Shown one piece after another: positions 54,790-64,000 of a stretch of 64,000 nucleotides of DNA (position 1 is the first letter of the stretch; every line of letters starts with the position of its first letter). Source of the DNA: Mycocentrospora acerina (lineage: Eukaryota; Ascomycota; Dothideomycetes; Pleosporales). The stretch is taken from positions 1,178,001 through 1,242,000 of the forward strand of contig JAKUHH010000150.1 in the NCBI GenBank assembly GCA_022701365.1, read 5' to 3'. The notes beneath the pieces were generated by a model, which saw only the letters and a program-made list of their open reading frames with translations, searched no databases and had not been told where the DNA came from. A program made the position numbers and the translations under genes.

Positions 54790-56310
54790 TAGTCGTCGAT
54801 ATATTTGACTTCAGTATCGTGCAGAGCTGCAGACCATTTTTGTAAGTCATTCCTTTTACCGCTTGTTTCCCTTTCATGCAATGATGAAAAAACATTATTC
54901 ACAGACCTGTTCCGAATTCTATGTGGACTAAATTTTGTACCAACTGCTGTCTGATTTGCATCTTTAATTGTTGCCTTTTTCGATCAAATTTTAGAACCTG
55001 GCTGACGAAAACCTAAGACACCTGTGTTGATTTTCTGCACTGCTTCGACTATGCATTGGATGCCAACTTCCGCCCGGCAATATTAGCATACTCTCTGATT
55101 TGTATGATGCTTCTGCCTGAAAGTGATAGTTCCATCCCTTCGGGATAGTATGTATTCCATTGTTTTGTATTCCCAGCAGATGTGCTGTGACCCAACTTAT
55201 CAATATGATGATAAGACCAAGGTTTGTATATGTTCTTTATGCGTAGGATAATGCTAGAAGGGTCATGGAATGGGTTGTCAGTGGTGTCTCGATAGATCAA
55301 CTAGCAAGATTTCCAATTTCATCCTACTTCACTACGAAATCCTCAACACGAAATCCTCAATGTATATCGGATTCGATTCGCACGCGTTCTTGAAATGGAA
55401 ACGTTGAAATGAAATGTGTCGCTGTATTGGATACTGACCTAGGTATCTTGAATGTGCGTCGTGTCCGTGTGTCCGCCACGTTTAGAGGTTATAGCGCAAG
55501 TTGCGTGAGACGATCTGGCGCATGTGCACTTAACATTGCGTTTGCTTGCTTTGTTGTTATTGATGAAAAGTTTTGTCTAAGTTGCCTCAAAAGATGTCTG
55601 GCAACTTGATATGATTCTAATGTTAAGCCCTCAATTGTATCATTACCGTGAACAATGCCATACTATTTATCACCGAATGGATAATTCCTATGCTGCACCT
55701 GAAAATAGTTCACTTGAAACGACGCAGGTACACAACGTCGTGTTGCTTTCAGCCTCATGTCCGCCTGAAACGGGCCGCGCCCTTGCCCGCCATCTTTCCA
55801 GACGTCTAGTACCACATCACGTCATCAAAGCATGTCTTCCGACTCAAGTCGTCACATTGCGCACGAGATTCAAAAAGTGGCTTTATTTCGTAATTAGTAT
55901 TCTGGCGACTTGCATTGGTCATGCTGCCATTGTGTTCTTGAACAACAAACATGGTTTCGCTCGGAGGGGGGCTGGGTGCACCAACCTCAGTCAACCACCT
56001 AGTTTGCACGGCCACACCGACTTTCCAGAACTATATCTAGGATGTGGGGCCTCCAAAGCGATGTTTGTCTTGATCCCAATTTTTCTCTCTGTAAAAGTTT
56101 ACTATTCTATTGCTAATTGTTCTGTTCATCATACCCCCTTGATTATCTGTCCCTAGCAGCGCGCTACATACATTCATAGGCAGTCATCATGCGCAGGACT
56201 TCATCGGTATGGTTATTGACAATTTTATCAAAGCACGTACTTTCACATGAGACAGAAATCAGAAATAGTAGGTTCTTCGTCCCCTGTACCTAGCAAAATC
56301 GTCTCATTAA
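54790..56310. other. Intergenic region
   Basis: About 1.5 kb. It should include the first exon of the Ser/Thr-rich gene: ATG 56189 begins MRRTSSVWLLTIL, signal-peptide-like. A 181-codon frame (55611-56156, +) matches nothing recognised. A short exact duplication ACGAAATCCTCAA occurs at 55334 and 55350. Confidence 0.5.
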
Positions 56311-57357
56311 CCTGTCACAGCAACTTCAGCAGTATCTTCACAATCCTATAGTTGGAGGAGACCATATCCATCACCAGTCTTCACTTCGTACTTCAAGCCA
56401 GAGGAACCATGTGAGACAACATCACTCATCCCAAGACCAACATTGCTGTCATCACCCACTCTAGATGAATCAGAAGAGCCATGCGAGACAGATTCCGCCA
56501 CAACATACTCCTTTAAATTTACGTCTAGTGGGCATGAGTTGTCATATCTACCGTCAATTTCAATGGTGTCTGATTTTTCTGGATCTTCAAAGTTTGCCTC
56601 AATTTCACCGACAACCCGAACCGTAGTCGTTACGGCATCAACAACTTTGACTGTTGTTGCTACATTACCCAAGGCTTCAAAGTCATCAGCAACGCCCTCT
56701 ATTGGCACCCCTGCGCTATCGTCATGCCTATCAACACTGCCTTCAAGTAGGGTATCCGAAATTCTATCGTCAGGTAGGAGCATTTCGAAATCCACTATAT
56801 ATGTTACCGGGACCGTTTCTGCTTCTTTGGATGCTTCTAGCGCCTTACCGTCAGTTTCTTTGAAGTTGTCCTCTGCCATGCCATCACCACAAAGTTCAAT
56901 GTTGTCGGTACCGACTACTCTCGTGATCAAAACCCTTTCCCGTTCTCTGAATGCCTCCAGCATTCAGCCATCGACCATTTTGGGTCTGTCGTCAGCCTCA
57001 ACGTTACAGACTCTAACCGAGGGAATAACGACTGGGGCCAGCTCTATTGCCTTGGGGGCTTCCAGTGTTCCGATATCCGCCGCGTCAACACTATCTTCCA
57101 TTAATCCAGAATCTCAGAGCTCCGCCACTTCGTCTTCGCTGGAGCTACCTTCTAGCGCAAGCAGCATCGCAGTGGTTGGCTCATCCGCTCAAACTACAGC
57201 TGCCCCCAGTACATCATCTATTTCTTTGAATCTCTCCACCATATCAGCTACGTCTACGATTCCACCAGCCCCAGAGGCAGCTAGTGGGGCGAGCGGGGCC
57301 GGTAAGGAGAGAGTGTGGTGGGTTGCATTCATCCTCGTCGTCGTCTTTGTCATATAA
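56311..57357 (+). CDS. Ser/Thr-rich cell-surface protein, probable GPI anchor (5' end unresolved)
   Basis: The frame is open from 56311 to 57357 (about 348 codons) without a good start. A likely first exon at 56189 (MRRTSSVWLLTILSKH) would give a signal peptide, but no GT donor keeps phase with the candidate acceptors at 56321-56334, so the join is open. The protein is dominated by Ser, Thr, Ala and Val with short imperfect repeats (KPEEPCETTS / ESEEPCETDS; TTRTVVVTASTTLTVVAT; PSVSLKLSSAMPS / PSTILGLSSAST). It ends GASGAGKERVWWVAFILVVVFVI: a small-residue omega site, basic spacer and hydrophobic tail, as in GPI-anchored wall proteins. Likely heavily O-mannosylated. No enzymatic domain is visible. 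Confidence 0.55.
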   Translation, partial: PVTATSAVSSQSYSWRRPYPSPVFTSYFKPEEPCETTSLIPRPTLLSSPTLDESEEPCETDSATTYSFKFTSSGHELSYLPSISMVSDFSGSSKFASISPTTRTVVVTASTTLTVVATLPKASKSSATPSIGTPALSSCLSTLPSSRVSEILSSGRSISKSTIYVTGTVSASLDASSALPSVSLKLSSAMPSPQSSMLSVPTTLVIKTLSRSLNASSIQPSTILGLSSASTLQTLTEGITTGASSIALGASSVPISAASTLSSINPESQSSATSSSLELPSSASSIAVVGSSAQTTAAPSTSSISLNLSTISATSTIPPAPEAASGASGAGKERVWWVAFILVVVFVI

Positions 57358-58203
57358 GTGGCGTTTTTCTCTCTCGATATTCTGATTTTATAGTTTTTAT
57401 GATACCATTTGATATTCGTAATGTGGCAGGATCAAAGAGTTTGGATTTCAGTTGACAATGTAGGATAGTACCTGAACTACTAGAGAGCGTATGACGACTA
57501 CGATTCACATGGATGGCTCTTTTTTTTTCTGTTCACAATGGCTCTGATTCCATGCATGGATGGCCCTGTTGAAATACTGTACTTTAAGAAATGACTCAAG
57601 TGTGGCTATTCAGATGTGATGCATCATCACCAAATCACAACATTTCCACTAGCTGACAATTGCGTATTGAAGCGAAAGCCGCATTGGGAATGACATGCTT
57701 GTAGGTTCGCCCGCTTTCACAGTTTTGTATGCAATTTATTTCGAAACACACTCGACTATACTTCCTTTCTCTAGTTATCAAGACAGTTTACTACGCATAC
57801 TACGGATGTGAGTGTAGGGCAATATTTATTAAGAACATCTAGGACTTGTAAGACTCTTTTAAGGAATGTGTAGTAAGTGTGTGAAGTGAGGAAAAACAGT
57901 TTCTCTAAAACACGATAGTCTTGTTTATATGCAATAAAAAGATGGAAATTTAGCAAATGGCAAGTCACCTGCGCTCCTCGGCTATGTACTTTGTAACTAC
58001 CAAAGGATGCACATATTCTGTTGTGGTGTAGGTACTGTCAAACACCTCGTCATCAGAAATCAATGTCCAACATCGCCTCGATGCTCCGTTTGATTCGCTC
58101 GCCTCCTATACCATGCAAGCCATGCGATGGCCAGGGTAATGAGCAACACCAACCCCGTTGTTGCTCCCGTCTCTATCGTCGAGGTGGAAGGCCGAGGCAA
58201 GAG
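57358..58203. other. Convergent intergenic region
   Basis: 846 AT-rich bp between the Ser/Thr-rich gene and the thioesterase gene. Poly-T at 57521-57529; ATGGATGGC duplicated (57511 and 57557). No gene recognised. Confidence 0.55.
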
Positions 58204-59082
58204 TCAAAGAGTAGGCTCGGACTTTGCATCGCCAAGCGCAGGGATCTGCTGGTTGAGGTAGGACTCAAGATGGTCAATCTCGTCGGCATCGGCGGAGTGC
58301 ATAAGGTTCCTGTTGAGATTAGCGTGTGGTTTTTTTGGTCGTCAGCGATGCAGACGCACTTGTATGTCCTGAAGTCGACCTTGTAGCCCAGCTTCTTGAG
58401 CTCCTCGGCGCTCATCTGGCCGTACTTGTGTGCGACGACATTGTCTCTGTCGCCGTGGCCCATGAAGATGGGCGTGTTCTGGTTGGGCGTGTCTGTGGGG
58501 ATCATGTCCTTGATCTTCTTCTGCAGCAACAGGTAGCAGCTGAGGCCAAAGATGCCGCCGAGCTGGCTCTTGTGTGTGACGCCCGAGAGGAGGGACATGG
58601 CCCCGCCCTGGGAAAAGCCTCCGATGACGATGCGGCTGGCGGGGATGCCCTTTGCGACTTCCTGGTCGATGAGCGAGTGGAAGTAGTCGCGCGACCTGGC
58701 GATGCCCTCGGCGTCCTCTTCGCGGTCGGTGAGCGAGCTCAGGGACTTGATGTCGTACCAGCCGGGCATGCGCATGCCCATGTTCTGGTGTCCGTGTCAG
58801 CGCGCGCCGCCTTGTCTTTCACTCGACGGGGCAGAGCCTTGACGCACCAGGGTGATGGGGATGTTTGGCGCATTGGGGAAGATGAACGAGACTTCCTCAA
58901 ACTTGCTGCGACGGCGCCAGTTCTCCGCGAGAAAGATCCTGCCTTGCATCAGCCGACGGCCCCGCGCATGGCACACGGGCGGGCAGCAATCACCAACCAG
59001 CCCCGCTGTCGCCCAGACCGTGCGCAACGATGACGGTGGCAGTGTGTCGCTTCAGGGCGGGGACGACCAACGGCGCAGACAT
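58204..59082 (-). CDS. Acyl-protein thioesterase 1
   Basis: Four exons: 59082-58994, 58938-58848, 58784-58360 and 58309-58204, phase-consistent, giving about 236 aa, the usual length. The alpha/beta hydrolase removes palmitate from S-acylated proteins such as G-alpha and Ras in the cytosol. It starts MSAPLVVPALKRHTATVIVAHGLGDSGAGW (oxyanion HGLGDSG); the second exon is IFLAENWRRRSKFEEVSFIFPNAP; the nucleophile is in GGFSQGGAMSL; the catalytic Asp is in GHGDRDNVV; and the catalytic His is in NLMHSADADE, encoded by the last exon after a 50-bp intron. The C-terminus QIPALGDAKSEPTL is normal. Its start codon lies 17 bp from a GTAGTC microsatellite. Confidence 0.94.
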
Positions 59083-59713
59083 GATGGAACACGAGTGTCG
59101 TAGTCGTAGTCGTAGTCGTAGTCGTAGTCGTAGTCGTAGTCGTAGTCTTACTTGTCGTAGTTGTAGTCTTACTTGTCGTAGTTGTAGTCTTGCTTGTCGT
59201 AGTTGTAGTCTTACTTGTGGTAGTCGTAGTAATAGTCGTAGTCGTACCAGCAGTAATCGTAGCAATAGCTCAACCTCAGGCACGCGGGGCTGCTTCCGCC
59301 TGCGAGGCTCCACCGCCCACCTCCCACCTCCCACCAAGAGACGCATCCGCCTCGGCGCGCCTTTCGCGCTAGAGGCGTTCCTGCAGCATCTCGCATCTCG
59401 CATCTCGCGTCTCGCGTCTCAGGGTCCAGAGGGCAATTACATAGTACATCACATCGTCGACGTCATGTTCTGCTGCTAGCACCCCAGCCCCGGTGCGCGT
59501 CTCCTTTCTCTCCTATCGTCGTGTCTTTTCACCTGCCACAATTTTGCCGGCTGTCCATGTGATTCCCAAGCAAATTGGCCATTTGCTCTACCTATGCACG
59601 TTTCCTACAGCCCTCACGTCGCCACCATCTTTACGCTGTTTACAGCTTCCCGCCTCTTCCGGCTATCATTTGTCACTTCATCTCGTCGCGTGAATCTCAT
59701 CCCTTCTCCCAAC
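59083..59713. promoter_or_regulatory. Shared upstream region of thioesterase and DNA glycosylase genes
   Basis: 631 bp between divergent starts. The thioesterase side is filled by the GTAGTC repeat; CTCGCATCTCGCATCTCGCGT repeats lie at 59388-59420. The glycosylase-side leader is pyrimidine-rich. Confidence 0.6.
59099..59262. repeat. GTAGTC hexanucleotide microsatellite
   Basis: Near-perfect GTAGTC units at 59099-59150, then a longer TTGTAGTCTTACTTGTCGTA period repeated about four times (59140-59230), then GTAGTC again to about 59260. It lies in the probable 5' leader of the thioesterase gene. Confidence 0.9.
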
Positions 59714-61312
59714 ATGGCCAGAGCCACGAGGAGCTCCGCGACAAAGCCCACGACTGCGAAAGCAGGGCCGGTCGCCAAAGATGAGCCGGTACAGCTCTCG
59801 AGCCCTCCGACTACGCCAGTTCCCCGAACCACTAGAAAACGAAAAGCAGCCAAAGAAGAGGCTACAAGTGGAACTGAGACGTCAGCCAAGGTACCAAATA
59901 CCGCGAAGAGCACCAAACGAGTCAAGACTGCAGTAGTCAAGAAAGAGGAAAACATCAATCATCTGCCGCACAACCTGGGCGCTATTCCTGATCTGTCTTC
60001 AATGGCGGCCAACAGCGATGGTGCCTTGCCAGCGAAGAAACCTGCGAAAGCAAAGAAGGCTCCTAGATCAAAGGCAGCAGGAAAAGTAGAGATCGAGGAT
60101 GTCGCTACCAAAGATACAATGTCTTCCACAGGGTCAACGAAAAGGAAGGAAAAGAGCAGCACTTATGGCCTTACTCCGGGTCACACCCCATACCCCAACT
60201 GGCCGCACCCAACGGCTGAAGAATGCGAAGAGGTAACTCGTACACTATCAAAAGTGCATGGCGAAGTAGAGGCACCAAAGACAATACCAGCACCATCACT
60301 TGAAGTGTCGGGCTGCGGAGAGGTGCCTTCCGTTCTAGACGCGCTCATTCGAACACGCCTATCAGCTGCAACATCAGGCGCAAACTCATCTCGTGCATTC
60401 GCAGGCTTAGTGGCCCGATTTGGCATTCTAAAGTCAGGTGTAGGAAAAGGTAGCGTAGACTGGAATGCAGTGCGTCTAGCCGATACAAAGGACGTCTTCG
60501 AGGCAATCAAGAGCGGCGGCCTAGCAGACGTAAAGAGCAAGGATATTAAGAAAATCCTCCAAATGGTCTGGGAGGAAAACCAGGCCCGTCGCGAAGAGCT
60601 CCTATCCTCTGACGCCAAATCCCCTGGATACACCAATGAAGACCCCAAAGGAGATGTTGCCAAAGTTGACAAAGTGGACCAGAACATCGTCTCGCTCGAC
60701 CACCTCCACCTCCTCTCTACCGACGACGCATTCAACGCCCTCACCAAATACCCCGGTATCGGCCCTAAAACCGCGTCATGTGTCCTCCTTTTCTGTCTCC
60801 AACGCCCCTCGTTCGCAGTGGACACACATGTCTTCCGTCTATGCAAGTGGCTTGGCTGGGTTCCTCCCCCTGGCGACCCAGCAGGTCTCGCATCCAACGC
60901 AAAAGGCTCTTTCGCGGGCCCAACGCGCAATTCTACATACGCGCACTGCGAGGTTAGGGTCCCAGATCATCTAAAATACCCGCTGCATCAATTGCTCATC
61001 AAGCACGGAAAATCGTGCCCACGATGTCGCGCCATTACTGGTGAGAGCAGCGAGGGGTGGAAGAAGGGCTGTCCAATTGAACACTTGGTTCAACGGTCTG
61101 GGGGCAGGAAGGATAGCAGTGCGAGGGCGAGTCCGATCAATGGTGGAAAGAGACAGAAGACAAGTGCAAAGAAGAAAAAGAAGAAGGTGGAGGAGAGTGA
61201 AGAGAGTGAGGCAGAGAGTAGTGGTGTGGAGAGTAGCGAGTTGAATCTTGACTCTAGAAATAAGCTAAGTGAAATGGAGAGTAGTGGGTTGAGTGAGGTT
61301 GAGAGCGAGTAG
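59714..61312 (+). CDS. HhH-GPD DNA glycosylase, endonuclease III-like
   Basis: Single exon, about 532 aa from ATG 59714 (AACATGGCC); an in-frame upstream ATG (59594) adds a hydrophobic stretch without similarity. Base-excision-repair glycosylase/lyase, presumably nuclear. The first 180 residues are Lys/Ala/Ser-rich with basic motifs (RKRKAAKEE). The catalytic core covers about residues 210-430: LDALIRTRLSAATS, DALIK-like helices, KDIKKILQ, and the helix-hairpin-helix LTKYPGIGPKTASCVLLF with the candidate Schiff-base Lys in GPKTA. The catalytic Asp is in FAVDTHVFRLCKWLGW. The canonical four-cysteine iron-sulfur loop is not evident: only CPRC and one later Cys (KKGCPIEHL) are seen. The C-terminal tail is KKKKKK followed by a Ser/Glu-rich acidic run. 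Confidence 0.9.
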   Translation: MARATRSSATKPTTAKAGPVAKDEPVQLSSPPTTPVPRTTRKRKAAKEEATSGTETSAKVPNTAKSTKRVKTAVVKKEENINHLPHNLGAIPDLSSMAANSDGALPAKKPAKAKKAPRSKAAGKVEIEDVATKDTMSSTGSTKRKEKSSTYGLTPGHTPYPNWPHPTAEECEEVTRTLSKVHGEVEAPKTIPAPSLEVSGCGEVPSVLDALIRTRLSAATSGANSSRAFAGLVARFGILKSGVGKGSVDWNAVRLADTKDVFEAIKSGGLADVKSKDIKKILQMVWEENQARREELLSSDAKSPGYTNEDPKGDVAKVDKVDQNIVSLDHLHLLSTDDAFNALTKYPGIGPKTASCVLLFCLQRPSFAVDTHVFRLCKWLGWVPPPGDPAGLASNAKGSFAGPTRNSTYAHCEVRVPDHLKYPLHQLLIKHGKSCPRCRAITGESSEGWKKGCPIEHLVQRSGGRKDSSARASPINGGKRQKTSAKKKKKKVEESEESEAESSGVESSELNLDSRNKLSEMESSGLSEVESE

Positions 61313-62516
61313 TATACCGAGGTGTGGTACTATGTTGCTTCCAAACTCTCAGGATGAAGATTTGTATTGGTGTGCTGTGTATTGGCGAATTGGTGTATAT
61401 GTATATTTACATCGGATCTTCTGGCGTAACGTTTCTTTCCGGTACATCATTTATCTTTTCGATAGGTATTGCATTCCAAGCTATCTTCCCTTATCCTCAT
61501 GACCGTTAAATGTGCAAATCATCTCTCTATTTGCCCACCATCCACACATCCCTTCCAGCCCCTGCATAAAGCCTTCCACAATCACCGCCTCATCTGCAAT
61601 TCTCCTCACTGTAGATACTCGGTAATTACTTGAAGATTGCTGTAACACAAAGTCCCGTCGTACTGTCTTACATAGTTTTCATGTAAAAATGTACAAAATA
61701 ACGATATAATCGTGATTATTCGCTTGTGCGCCCCAATCTAGACAGCTTGTAGGCTCGCACTCGAGAAGACGTTTGCAGCAAGAACCACACGCTGCAGGAC
61801 ACACTGAACACAAGTACACGACCGAGTGACCTATGTAACACATGCTTTCCCCTTGCATGACTACTTCTACATTAAGACTATCGCGCATCCTAATAGTACC
61901 TCATACCTGTCCCAAATCGCCACAATAGCAAACACAAACGCATTTCTACGGGCCTCGCATCAGAGAGTTTTGAATAGGGTATACGTCATGCAAGCATATT
62001 GATGACTCGACGCCCAAGTTACGCTTATGTGCGTCAAAAACAGTGTCATTCCCAACAATCGAAAAGATCGATGAGGTTCAAGACTTTTTTGCAGGCACAA
62101 AGTCCCGGTGCGATGCAGCAGATTGCCAGCTAGAGAGGGGTATACGAGACTTCGTCTATGAAGCTGAGGATATATTTTGATCCACAGGTGTACGAAAATC
62201 CGGGGGATTGATGTGTGAAGTACAGAATTAAGCTGAAATCAGAGTGAATTTAAGTACATGCCTCTACTGTAAGCCTTATTCTTTCCTGAACACCATTTCA
62301 ACATGGCCTAGTCGCCAGGCTTGACACTTCATCATGGTGTCTCTATTGATCATATGACACGTATGCAATGTGTTTTATACAAATTGCACTAGCACGTTGG
62401 CTGTTTGTGGGTGCGAACAGGCAGTTGTGACCCGCGGAATTGTTTTTCTAAGGCGTGAACACGTCATAACGTAAAAAGTTGTAAAATTCGAAAAATGAGA
62501 GTTGAAGGCTAGCATT
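61313..62516. other. Convergent intergenic region
   Basis: 1.2 kb of AT-rich sequence between the glycosylase and transcription-factor stops. No gene or clear repeat found. Confidence 0.55.
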
Positions 62517-63998
62517 TCAACCCAGTAGTACTATTGTCGTCAGCGTGTCATACGTATGCATTCCTACTTCGAGCCTACCTTCCCAGTTCCAATCTTTCAT
62601 CACTCCCAGCCAGTGCAAGCGGCCCTTTACCGTAAACTCGGGTTCCAACAGCTCTGCGTCATCATCTGACAACCTGTTGTAACACTCCAAGTCGTTCAGA
62701 CAATGATCCGAGTTCAATGTTGTGTATCCCAAATGCGTCCTGGGCATTTGATATTTATGGTTAGCAGCAAGCCAGGGGATATGCTCATCAATGTAGCCTC
62801 TATTGGATGAATCGAAGTCGCGTGTTGGTGGAGTATCAGGAGTCAAGCTTTCGTCTGAAAGGCCGCTCACAGTCCTTCGTTTCGCTGCAAAATCATCGCG
62901 CCGAGCCCAAACCTCCTGTGTAACTTCCAAGCTCTTGTCTAAAATGCCAAGTTTCATCCTTGAAGCAAGGAGAGACCAGCGATTTTTTACCCAGTTGCGA
63001 TCATCTTCAGTAATCGCCTCACAGCCTGCCGCCATGAGCGGGTAAATATGAACAATAAGTGAGCGGGATTTCGCTTCGACAGTGGCTAGCTCAGAGAGCA
63101 CTTTTTTAGCAAGCACAATAGATGGTGGTGATGGAACCTGTGGGACAGCCTGGTGTAGATACAGCAAGGTCGCGTACTGATATGCAATAGCAGTTCTAAC
63201 TGAGTCATGTGGGCTCGTTGTTTCATCTTCTGGGTCTTCAATAAAGGATGGGGCTGTCCATCCTTCTAGTTGCGCCTTCAATTGAATTGCTTGTGAGAGC
63301 GTACCGAAATCGATGCTATTCGATCGACGAACCTTCTTGACGAGACTTGCAACACGACCAATAATAGGAAATAGTGTACTAGCACACCCCATCAAAGGAT
63401 CAAGCGATGTACCTTTGTCGTCATTGGAGTGGATACTATCATGGACAGTGTCAACATCGTTCAATTCATCTTCGTCCGCAGAAGTCAATCTAGCGATTAC
63501 ATCCATGTAGATCCAGGTGTTGCATAAGAACTTGAAACGAGTCCATTCCTCGCCCTGCTTAGGGATTTGGCGATTTTGAAGAAGGACTTGGTCGATCAAT
63601 AGCTTGGCTCCTTTAATGTGATTTATCCCTGTGCTGATATGCTGGTCCCATGATTCTGAGAAGGCAAGCACTAATGTCGTCGAGATAGCAGCGTCAAATC
63701 GCATACTTGGTAGGCCTTCTGCTAGTGCATGCACAGCTGTACGAAAGTGATCAATCCCCTGAATGCGCATGGCAGGAGAGTCTGTGGAATGGTGAAATGA
63801 TGTCATAGACGCGATAGCATGATAGAGTGCTGGGCAGTCATGCGCGAGAGGCCACACAAGTGTTCGCCAGGGGTTTTCTGTAGGTCCATCTTTCACTGAC
63901 AGGATGCCACAGGTATATCTATCATACTGCCGGGTGAGAGATTCTGGTGCAGCAGAGGAGAACTGAGGTTGTTTGAGAAGCCGAAAGTCCCGAAAATC
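62517..63998 (-). CDS. Fungal transcription factor, UGA3-like domain (N-terminus outside window)
   Basis: Partial: 494 codons with the stop at 62517-62519, frame open to the window end. The sequence shows SLTRQYDRYTCGILSVKDG, ENPWRTLVWPLAHDCPALYHAIASMTSFH, SWDQHISTGINHIKGAKLLI and WTRFKFLCNTWIYMDVIARLTS, characteristic of the fungal-specific transcription-factor domain (UGA3/ARO80 type) that follows an N-terminal Zn2Cys6 finger. The finger would lie beyond 64000. It ends with FTVKGRLHWLGVMKDWNWEGRLEVG. No introns are apparent in the visible part. The regulated pathway cannot be inferred, as no adjacent target cluster is in the window. Confidence 0.85.
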   Translation of the reverse strand, partial: DFRDFRLLKQPQFSSAAPESLTRQYDRYTCGILSVKDGPTENPWRTLVWPLAHDCPALYHAIASMTSFHHSTDSPAMRIQGIDHFRTAVHALAEGLPSMRFDAAISTTLVLAFSESWDQHISTGINHIKGAKLLIDQVLLQNRQIPKQGEEWTRFKFLCNTWIYMDVIARLTSADEDELNDVDTVHDSIHSNDDKGTSLDPLMGCASTLFPIIGRVASLVKKVRRSNSIDFGTLSQAIQLKAQLEGWTAPSFIEDPEDETTSPHDSVRTAIAYQYATLLYLHQAVPQVPSPPSIVLAKKVLSELATVEAKSRSLIVHIYPLMAAGCEAITEDDRNWVKNRWSLLASRMKLGILDKSLEVTQEVWARRDDFAAKRRTVSGLSDESLTPDTPPTRDFDSSNRGYIDEHIPWLAANHKYQMPRTHLGYTTLNSDHCLNDLECYNRLSDDDAELLEPEFTVKGRLHWLGVMKDWNWEGRLEVGMHTYDTLTTIVLLG

Positions 63999-64000
63999 CG

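Noticed and set aside
55611..56156. 181-codon plus-strand frame
   Set aside because: No recognised domain; composition irregular; lies in AT-rich intergenic sequence. Kept only as a note.

Overview
The window is nuclear DNA of a filamentous ascomycete (Pezizomycotina). The evidence is short introns of about 47-100 bp with GT...AG ends and CTAAC-type branch points, a p150 dynactin subunit, an Uds1-domain septation protein, a UGA3-type transcription factor and many low-complexity Ser/Gln/acidic tracts. A Dothideomycete (Pleosporales-like) is my best guess, from gene-family resemblance only. No virus, plasmid, CRISPR array, rRNA or tRNA was found.

Layout. 0.4-29.7 kb is gene-dense: a BRD8/Bdc1-like bromodomain protein (+), an ankyrin-repeat protein (+), a Baeyer-Villiger-type flavin monooxygenase (-), a LisH/WD40 Sif2/TBL1-like corepressor subunit (-), a TMEM115-like Golgi membrane protein (+), a 60-bp tandem repeat array, a small secreted protein (+), a peroxisomal ABCD half-transporter (+), dynactin p150 (+), calcipressin (-), RNA polymerase II subunit RPB3 (+), mitochondrial GrpE/Mge1 (-), a PrpF-family protein (+) and ribosomal protein S6 (+). 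29.7-33.7 kb holds no gene I can support. 33.7-38.1 kb carries PRPP synthetase (-) and an Uds1-domain protein (-), followed by a second gene-poor stretch to 42.2 kb. 42.2-64 kb carries mitochondrial PheRS (-), a dicarboxylate-type mitochondrial carrier (+), an MFS anion transporter (-) divergent from a TauD/TfdA-type dioxygenase (+), a protein with three tandem Zn2Cys6-like modules (-), a histidine-phosphatase-fold protein with a PCNA-box-like tail (+), a Ser/Thr-rich GPI-type protein (+), acyl-protein thioesterase (-), an HhH-GPD DNA glycosylase (+) and a fungal transcription factor cut by the window edge (-).

How genes relate. Most are single housekeeping genes. Three divergent pairs share short or moderate upstream regions: Mge1/PrpF, mitochondrial PheRS/carrier, and MFS transporter/dioxygenase. 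The last is the only pair that looks like a small uptake-plus-catabolism module. Exon structures were worked out by hand from reading frame, GT/AG ends and conserved protein sequence. Where a junction did not resolve it is stated.

Most interesting points: a 5-nt micro-exon that supplies part of the carrier signature; a C-terminal PIP-box-like motif on a phosphoglycerate-mutase-fold protein; a triple Zn2Cys6 protein; an in-frame 126-nt exitron-like insert in the monooxygenase; and tandem repeats of 60, 110 and 55 bp.
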